Positions 29,203 through 34,454 of a stretch of 34,454 nt of DNA are shown piece by piece. This stretch comes from Proteus columbae. GTDB lineage: Bacteria; Pseudomonadota; Gammaproteobacteria; Enterobacterales; Enterobacteriaceae. Position numbers and translations under genes: made by a program. The stretch lies in assembly GCF_002777965.1 (NCBI RefSeq), contig NZ_NGVR01000026.1:1-34454 (forward strand). Reading direction: 5' to 3'. Positions within the stretch are counted from its first letter, which is position 1. Every line of letters starts with the position of its first letter. The notes beneath the pieces were generated by a model. The model was not told the origin of the DNA. It did not search any database and worked only from the letters and a program-made list of their open reading frames with translations.

Positions 29203-30459
29203 ATGTCATTAGCTAAAGCATCAATTTGGACAGCTGGATCAACCCTGATAAAAATCGGGGCTGGTCTGCTTGTCGTTAAGTTACTTGCTGTCTCTTTTGG
29301 TCCCACAGGGGTCGGATTAGCGGGAAACTTTCGTCAATTAATCACCGTACTAGGTGTCTTATCTGGTGCGGGTATTTTTAATGGCGTGACGAAATTAATC
29401 GCACAATATCAAGATGATGATATTCAACGCAAAAAAGTGTTGGGTACGTCATCATCCATGATTTTGCTGTTCTCTACACTATTAGCTATTTTATTTCTTC
29501 TTTTTTCTGCCCCCATTAGCCAAGTGTTATTTGGTGATGATTATCATCAATATCAGGATATTGTAAGAGCCGTTGCTTTTATTCAAATGGGAATAGCATA
29601 TAGCAACTATTTTCTTGCCATATTAAAAGGTTATCGTGATGCGGCAGGTAATGCCCTATCAGTGATTGCGGGTAGTATTATTGGTGTTATTGCTTATTAT
29701 TTATGTTATTTATTTGCGGGTTATCACGGTGCATTAATTGGACTAGCATTAGTGCCTGCACTTATATTATTTCCTGCTACATTTTTAGTAGTAAAGCGTA
29801 AACGCTTCGCGTTAAGCGAGCTTAAACCTCATTGGGATAAGGCGATAGCAAGTCATCTTGGTAAGTTTACCATTATGGCAATACTGACATCGATTACATT
29901 ACCCGTCGCTTATATCATGATGCGTAACTTACTTGCTGAACATTATAGCTGGGAGGACGTAGGAATTTGGCAAGGGGTGACCAGTATTTCAGATGCTTAT
30001 TTGCAATTTATTACCGCATCTTTCTCTGTTTATTTACTGCCAACACTCTCCCGACTAACGCAAAAGAGCGAAATTACCAAAGAGATTGTTAAGTCACTGA
30101 AGTTTGTATTACCTGCGGTAGCGGCTGCGAGTTTTATGGTGTGGTTATTACGTGATTTTGCGATTTGGTTACTATTTTCAGATAAATTTGTCGCTATGCG
30201 TGATTTATTTGCATGGCAACTTGTCGGTGATGTTTTAAAAGTAGGCGCTTATGTCTTTGGCTATCTCGTCATTGCAAAAGCAGCGCTACGTTTTTATATC
30301 CTTACAGAAGTAAGCCAGTTTGCCTTATTAACGCTATTTTCGCGTTGGCTTATTCCTGAGCATGGTGCACTAGGTGCAGCTCAAGCCTATATGGCAACAT
30401 ATATTATTTACTTCCTTCTCTGTAGTTCTGTTTTCGTGATTTATTGCAGGCGCAAATGA
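29203..30459 (+). CDS. wzxE: WzxE, ECA lipid III flippase
   Basis: This 418-aa polytopic inner-membrane protein of the MOP/PST family has about 12 hydrophobic segments. It moves the undecaprenyl-linked ECA trisaccharide (lipid III) to the periplasmic face. The N-terminus [21 protein letters not shown] fits E. coli WzxE. The start is 2 nt after the wecE stop and has no visible Shine-Dalgarno sequence, so it probably depends on translational coupling. Confidence 0.95.
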   Translation: MSLAKASIWTAGSTLIKIGAGLLVVKLLAVSFGPTGVGLAGNFRQLITVLGVLSGAGIFNGVTKLIAQYQDDDIQRKKVLGTSSSMILLFSTLLAILFLLFSAPISQVLFGDDYHQYQDIVRAVAFIQMGIAYSNYFLAILKGYRDAAGNALSVIAGSIIGVIAYYLCYLFAGYHGALIGLALVPALILFPATFLVVKRKRFALSELKPHWDKAIASHLGKFTIMAILTSITLPVAYIMMRNLLAEHYSWEDVGIWQGVTSISDAYLQFITASFSVYLLPTLSRLTQKSEITKEIVKSLKFVLPAVAAASFMVWLLRDFAIWLLFSDKFVAMRDLFAWQLVGDVLKVGAYVFGYLVIAKAALRFYILTEVSQFALLTLFSRWLIPEHGALGAAQAYMATYIIYFLLCSSVFVIYCRRK

Positions 30460-31541
30460 CAACTTTGATTTACGTACTAGGTTCAGACATTGTGCATCAT
30501 AACAGTACAATGTTACGGTTTTTTAACGACCACCTCGTGACTGAGGCGGGGTTAACGTATAAACCTCGTTTTATCGTTGCCAGTAAAAATACTTCACTGC
30601 AAGAAAGCTACCCAGCTTTAGATATTGAGTGTTTAGCTGATAAAAAGCAGGTTGCACAGAGAGTGGTTACATTGGCAAAAGCCGATACTCACCAACGATT
30701 CCTTTTTTTAGGTCAGTTTAATGCGCCTATTTGGTTGGCATTATTGACTGGCAAGATTAAACGTCATCAATTTTGGTGGCATATTTGGGGTGCTGATTTA
30801 TATCAGGATTCTAAACAGCTAAAATTTAGACTCTTTTATCTTCTTCGTAAACTTGCTCAAAAGCGTGTGGGGCGAGTATTTGGTACACGAGGTGATCTGA
30901 ATTACTTCGCGCAATTTAACGTTAATATTCCAGCCAGTTTGCTCTATTTCCCAACAAGAATGGATCCTGCGCTGACGGTGACAGAAAAAGCGCCTATTGA
31001 TGAAAAACAACTCACTATTATTGTGGGTAATTCAGGGGATAGATCGAATCGTCATATTGAAGCTTTACAGGCGATTGCAGAGCAATATGGAACACGCGCA
31101 AAAGTGATTATTCCAATGGGATATCCTGAAAATAATCATGTTTATATTGATGAAGTCGCCCAAGCAGCTAGCCAGTTACTTCCATATAATCAGGTTGAAA
31201 TATTACGTGATAAATTAGCGTTTGATGATTATCTTGCGTTATTGAAAACATGCGATCTGGGTTATTTTATTTTTCATCGTCAACAAGGTATTGGCACGCT
31301 TTGTCTGCTTATTCAATTTGCTATCCCTTTTGTTATTAGTCGTCAAAACCCATTTTGGCAGGACTTAACTGAGCAAAATGTTCCTGTTTTTTTCTCGGGT
31401 GATAAATTAGATGTTGCGCTAATTGAAGAGGCTAAACGTCAATTGCTGATGCTTGATCGCCAAAATATTGCCTTCTTTGCACCTAATTTTACGGATGGCT
31501 GGAAAGAACTAATTGAGATGAGTACAGGAGAGCCGCAATGA
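30456..31541 (+). CDS. wecF: TDP-Fuc4NAc:lipid II Fuc4NAc transferase
   Basis: This 361-aa glycosyltransferase (family GT56) adds Fuc4NAc to lipid II, completing lipid III. It is peripheral on the cytoplasmic face; no membrane segments are seen. Family motifs are [19 protein letters not shown] (7-25), HIWGADLY (109-116), [18 protein letters not shown] and [14 protein letters not shown]-like [15 protein letters not shown]. The start overlaps the wzxE stop as ATGA, with AGG 5 nt upstream. An in-frame TTG at 30444 is less likely. Confidence 0.95.
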   Translation: MTTLIYVLGSDIVHHNSTMLRFFNDHLVTEAGLTYKPRFIVASKNTSLQESYPALDIECLADKKQVAQRVVTLAKADTHQRFLFLGQFNAPIWLALLTGKIKRHQFWWHIWGADLYQDSKQLKFRLFYLLRKLAQKRVGRVFGTRGDLNYFAQFNVNIPASLLYFPTRMDPALTVTEKAPIDEKQLTIIVGNSGDRSNRHIEALQAIAEQYGTRAKVIIPMGYPENNHVYIDEVAQAASQLLPYNQVEILRDKLAFDDYLALLKTCDLGYFIFHRQQGIGTLCLLIQFAIPFVISRQNPFWQDLTEQNVPVFFSGDKLDVALIEEAKRQLLMLDRQNIAFFAPNFTDGWKELIEMSTGEPQ

Positions 31542-32902
31542 CATTGGCGGAACTGGGTGGCTTAGCACTTGTTTATTTTATCTCTTTAAGTTTTATTTTA
31601 TTGCTGACTTATCAAGAATTTCGTCGAGTTCGCTTTAATTTTAATGTTTTTTTCTCAATGCTCTATCTGCTGACCTTTTATTTTGGTTTTCCACTGACTT
31701 GTATGTTGGTATTCCAATTTGATGTCGCAGTTGTACCGGTTGATTCCTTATTATACGCGCTATTAGCCTCTACCAGCTTCTATGCAATTTATTATGTAAC
31801 TTATAAGGTAAGGCTGAGAAAATCGGTTGACGGCCCTTCTAGGTCGTTATTTACGATGAATAGAGTAGAAACCAACCTCACTTGGATTTTATTGGCATTA
31901 ATTGCCTTTGTAACTGTCGGAATTTTCTTTTTACAAAATGGCTTTTTACTCTTTAAGCTCAAAACGTATAGCCAAATTTTTTCGAGCCAAGTGTCAGGTG
32001 TCGCGCTTAAACGCTTTTTCTATTTCTTTATTCCCGCAATGCTGGTGGTTTATTTCTTAAAACCTACTCAACAGCGCTGGATTTTCTTCCTTTGTGCAAC
32101 GGTGGGTTTCGGGATCTTAACTTACATTATCGTGGGTGGAACCCGCGCTAATATTATCATCGCATTCGCACTGTTTTTGTTTATTGGTATTGTTCGCGGC
32201 TGGATAACCTTGTGGATGCTGGTTGCAGCCGGGGTTATGAGTATTGTTGGAATGTTCTGGTTGGCATTAAAACGCTATGGCCTTGATGTGAGTGGTGCCG
32301 AGGCATTCTATACTTTCTTGTACCTCACTCGCGATACGTTCTCTCCTTGGGAAAACCTCGCTTTGTTACTTAATAATTATGACAAGATTGAGTTCCAAGG
32401 ACTTGCACCGATAATTCGTGATTTTTACGTCTTTATTCCTTCTTGGGTATGGCCTGAACGTCCTGACGTTGTGCTGAATTCGGCAAATTACTTTACATGG
32501 GAAGTGCTTAATTACCATGCGGGTCTTGCCATTTCACCGACCTTAATTGGCTCATTAGTGGTAATGGGGGGCGTTGTCTTTATTCCACTAGGTGCAATTG
32601 TTGTTGGATTGATTATTAAGTGGTTTGATTGGTTGTATCAACAAGGTTTGAACGAAACGAATCGCTATAAGTCTGCAATTTTACAAGCATTCTGTTTTGG
32701 TGCCATTTTTAACATGATAGTGCTTGCACGAGAAGGTGTGGACTCTTTTGTCTCTCGTGTTGTGTTCTTCTGTTTGATTTTTGGTTTATGTTTAGTCGTT
32801 GCAAAACTGCTTTATTGGTTATTTGAAAGTGCAGGATTAGTGCGTCATTACGTGACTCGTCAACGACAAAGTGAACCTCGTTTAGAGAAAAAGGAAAAGT
32901 AA
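31538..32902 (+). CDS. wzyE: WzyE, ECA polymerase
   Basis: This 454-aa inner-membrane protein is predicted to have about 11-12 membrane segments. It links ECA repeat units in the periplasm, with chain length set by WzzE. Seen are long hydrophobic stretches throughout, a conserved [19 protein letters not shown] near the middle, and the polar motif [14 protein letters not shown]. The C-terminal tail is charged. The length fits E. coli WzyE (450 aa). The start overlaps the wecF stop (ATGA) and follows AGGAG at 31526-31530. Confidence 0.95.
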   Translation: MTLAELGGLALVYFISLSFILLLTYQEFRRVRFNFNVFFSMLYLLTFYFGFPLTCMLVFQFDVAVVPVDSLLYALLASTSFYAIYYVTYKVRLRKSVDGPSRSLFTMNRVETNLTWILLALIAFVTVGIFFLQNGFLLFKLKTYSQIFSSQVSGVALKRFFYFFIPAMLVVYFLKPTQQRWIFFLCATVGFGILTYIIVGGTRANIIIAFALFLFIGIVRGWITLWMLVAAGVMSIVGMFWLALKRYGLDVSGAEAFYTFLYLTRDTFSPWENLALLLNNYDKIEFQGLAPIIRDFYVFIPSWVWPERPDVVLNSANYFTWEVLNYHAGLAISPTLIGSLVVMGGVVFIPLGAIVVGLIIKWFDWLYQQGLNETNRYKSAILQAFCFGAIFNMIVLAREGVDSFVSRVVFFCLIFGLCLVVAKLLYWLFESAGLVRHYVTRQRQSEPRLEKKEK

Positions 32903-33639
32903 TGGGATCCAATTTAATTCCGAAGTATTCAATCCGCGGACATAATATCTGGGGATTTCGCGATATGGCTCATTTTCTGGATTATCTCTATGAAGGAGCA
33001 CAAATAAAAAGTGGCTCTCTGATTGCCATTAACGCAGAAAAAATTCTCACAGCAGAAACAGACTCAGCACTCAATGAACTACTCAATGAAGCTGATTATC
33101 TTTATGCAGACGGTATCAGTGTTGTGCGAGGTATTCGTCGTAAATATCCTGATGCAAATGTTTCTCGTATTGCAGGTGCGGATCTATGGGAAGCATTAAT
33201 GGAAAGGGCAGGTAAAGAGGGAACACCTGTCTTTCTTGTTGGTGGTAAACCTGAAATTCTTTCTCAAACCGAAAATAAGCTCAAAGCACAGTGGAACGTA
33301 AATATTGTAGGTAGCCAGAACGGTTACTTCACACCACAAGATAGAGAGGCGTTATTTGAGCGTATAAAGGCCTCTGGTGCGAAGATAGTGACTATTGCCA
33401 TGGGATCACCTAAGCAAGAGTTATTTATTCGTGCATGTCGTGAAATTCATCCTGATGCTTTATATATGGGCGTTGGCGGAACTTATGACGTATTTACAGG
33501 CCATGTTAAAAGAGCACCGAAAGCATGGCAAAATCTTGGATTAGAGTGGTTATATCGTTTGTTATCACAACCAAGTCGAATTAAGCGTCAATTTAAGCTA
33601 TTAAAATTCGTTGGGTATTACTATTCCAATAAATTGTAA
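32902..33639 (+). CDS. wecG: UDP-ManNAcA:lipid I ManNAcA transferase
   Basis: This 245-aa glycosyltransferase of the WecG/TagA/CpsF family (GT26) adds ManNAcA to GlcNAc-PP-undecaprenol to form lipid II. Motifs are INAEK (43-47), YADGISVVR (68-76), RIAGADLWE (89-97), VGGKPE, and VAMGSPKQE-like IAMGSPKQE. The C-terminal part ends with basic and aromatic residues that likely contact the membrane. AAGGA precedes the ATG, and the start shares one base with the wzyE stop. It is the last ECA gene. In E. coli yifK follows; here the tRNA operon comes next. Confidence 0.96.
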   Translation: MGSNLIPKYSIRGHNIWGFRDMAHFLDYLYEGAQIKSGSLIAINAEKILTAETDSALNELLNEADYLYADGISVVRGIRRKYPDANVSRIAGADLWEALMERAGKEGTPVFLVGGKPEILSQTENKLKAQWNVNIVGSQNGYFTPQDREALFERIKASGAKIVTIAMGSPKQELFIRACREIHPDALYMGVGGTYDVFTGHVKRAPKAWQNLGLEWLYRLLSQPSRIKRQFKLLKFVGYYYSNKL

Positions 33640-33726
33640 TAGCGTCTTTTTTTGTTAGATGGAGCTGATTAAATGATTTATTCATGCTTTTATCTAGCAT
33701 CTTACTTGTTTAATTATTATACTAAC

Positions 33727-33753
33727 GGGGCGTTTAGCGTGTAAAAACGCTCC
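33727..33753 (+). terminator. Possible ECA locus terminator
   Basis: Arms GGGGCGTTT (33727-33735) and AAACGCTCC (33745-33753) pair over 9 bp with one G-T wobble. The following ATTTAT is a weak T-tract. It is the only strong hairpin between wecG and the tRNA promoter. The remaining 33640-33726 shows nothing else clear. Confidence 0.45.
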
Positions 33754-33810
33754 ATTTATCGACGAAATGCACAAACTATCGTCAAACAAACTTTTTTTTT
33801 CAAAAAGCAC

Positions 33811-33839
33811 TAGACAGACAGAGCGTAAATCCGTACTAT
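33811..33839 (+). promoter_or_regulatory. tRNA operon promoter
   Basis: TAGACA (33811-33816) and TACTAT (33834-33839) are spaced by 17 bp and followed by a C-rich stretch (CCTCTCCCGC), about 20 nt before tRNA-Arg. A T tract just upstream (33791-33800) may help as an UP-like element. Confidence 0.6.
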
Positions 33840-33860
33840 CCTCTCCCGCAACGGCGTGAA

Positions 33861-33937
<77 letters not shown>

Positions 33938-34000
33938 TTAAAGCGTGCTAAGAGTTACGGTGAAGAACGTTGTTGTAAGAAGTAATAAGATAGCTGTTAT

Positions 34001-34077
34001 GGTGGCTATAGCTCAGTTGGTAGAGCCCTGGATTGTGATTCCAGTTGTCGTGGGTTCGAGTCCCATTAGCCACCCCA
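34001..34077 (+). tRNA. hisR: tRNA-His (anticodon GTG)
   Basis: This 77-nt tRNA includes the extra G at position -1 (34001) that pairs with the discriminator C, the identity mark of tRNA-His. The anticodon GTG is at 34035-34037. The arms GTGGCTA and TAGCCAC pair, and CCA is encoded. Confidence 0.98.
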
Positions 34078-34099
34078 TCTTATCTTAGTTATTGTTTAT

Positions 34100-34186
34100 G
34101 CGAGGGTGGCGGAATTGGTAGACGCGCTAGCTTCAGGTGTTAGTGTTCTAACGGACGTGGGGGTTCAAGTCCCCCCCTTCGCACCA
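34100..34186 (+). tRNA. leuT: tRNA-Leu (anticodon CAG)
   Basis: This 87-nt class II tRNA has a long variable arm. The anticodon CAG is at 34134-34136. The acceptor arms GCGAGGG and CCTTCGC contain one G-T pair, and CCA is encoded. Confidence 0.98.
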
Positions 34187-34214
34187 ATAAACAAGATAAG
34201 AGCAGTGATGCAGA

Positions 34215-34291
34215 CGGCGAGTAGCGCAGCCTGGTAGCGCAACTGGTTTGGGACCAGTGGGTCGGAGGTTCGAATCCTCTCTCGCCGACCA
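34215..34291 (+). tRNA. proM: tRNA-Pro (anticodon TGG)
   Basis: This 77-nt tRNA has acceptor arms CGGCGAG and CTCGCCG, anticodon TGG at 34249-34251, and encoded CCA. It is the last gene of the tRNA operon. Confidence 0.98.
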
Positions 34292-34298
34292 ATAAGAG

Positions 34299-34326
34299 AA
34301 AGCCTCGATTATATCGAGGCTTTTTC
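34299..34326 (+). terminator. tRNA operon terminator
   Basis: Arms AGCCTCGAT (34301-34309) and ATCGAGGCT (34313-34321) with a 3-nt loop are followed by a T run to 34325. It lies directly after tRNA-Pro. Confidence 0.93.
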
Positions 34327-34364
34327 GTATCTACGATTTACCTTTTTAAAAACCGCTATACTCT

Positions 34365-34454
34365 TTCTACTTCTACTTCTACTTCTACTTCTACTTCTAC
34401 TTCTACTTCTACTTCTACTTCTACTTCTACTTCTACTTCTACTTCTACTTCTAC
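34365..34454 (+). repeat. Hexanucleotide microsatellite (TTCTAC) x15
   Basis: The last 90 bp are fifteen uninterrupted perfect copies of TTCTAC, and the array continues past the window edge. The bases just before (34359-34364, TACTCT) look like a degenerate copy. On the plus strand the frames read Phe-Tyr, Ser-Thr or Leu-Leu, but no start codon leads into them here. On the minus strand one frame reads Arg-Ser and stays open to a stop near 34310. It lies in the 3' flank of the tRNA operon; no gene is visible with it. Confidence 0.97.

Noticed and set aside
34365-34454. CRISPR-like repetition at the right edge
   Set aside because: The units are contiguous 6-mers without spacers, so it is a microsatellite.

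Overview
This is conserved core chromosome from an AT-rich member of the Enterobacterales, most likely Proteus or a close relative such as Providencia (Morganellaceae). The assignment is an inference from three things: gene order that follows Escherichia coli aspT-trpT to argX-hisR-leuT-proM, high protein similarity to E. coli with frequent A/T third positions, and very AT-rich intergenic DNA. No species-diagnostic marker was checked.

Layout. (1) 1-230: tRNA-Asp and tRNA-Trp with a shared terminator, probably the tail of an rRNA operon lying left of the window. (2) 230-3268: hdfR (LysR regulator, minus), maoP (Ori macrodomain factor, plus) and comM (AAA+ helicase, minus). (3) 3600-12829: the branched-chain amino acid region. 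It contains the ilvL leader peptide and attenuator, ilvG-ilvM-ilvE-ilvD-ilvA, then ilvY (minus) divergent from ilvC. ilvG is intact, unlike in E. coli K-12. (4) 12830-13011: an ERIC-like palindromic repeat and the ilvC terminator. (5) 13122-20314: rep helicase, the gppA and rhlB pair (minus), trxA and rho. (6) 20721-33639: a complete twelve-gene enterobacterial common antigen (ECA) locus, wecA-wzzE-wecB-wecC-rffG-rffH-wecD-wecE-wzxE-wecF-wzyE-wecG, with mostly overlapping or abutting genes. (7) 33811-34326: a tRNA operon (Arg-CCG, His-GTG, Leu-CAG, Pro-TGG) with promoter and terminator. (8) 34365-34454: fifteen perfect copies of the hexamer TTCTAC, running off the end of the window.

How the genes work together. 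IlvA makes 2-oxobutanoate from threonine. IlvG/IlvM (acetohydroxyacid synthase II), IlvC, IlvD and IlvE then complete isoleucine and valine synthesis. The big operon is controlled by attenuation at ilvL, and ilvC by IlvY. In the ECA locus, WecA, WecG and WecF build the lipid-linked trisaccharide GlcNAc-ManNAcA-Fuc4NAc. WecB/WecC supply UDP-ManNAcA, and RffH/RffG/WecE/WecD supply dTDP-Fuc4NAc. WzxE flips the lipid-linked unit, WzyE polymerises it and WzzE sets chain length.

I found no mobile genetic element with its own genes, no CRISPR array, no toxin or defence system, and nothing I would call an undescribed biological system. The points worth a second look are the hexamer microsatellite at the right edge, the ERIC-like element, several intergenic inverted repeats, the long rho leader, and the absence of ppiC and yifK from the places they hold in E. 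coli.
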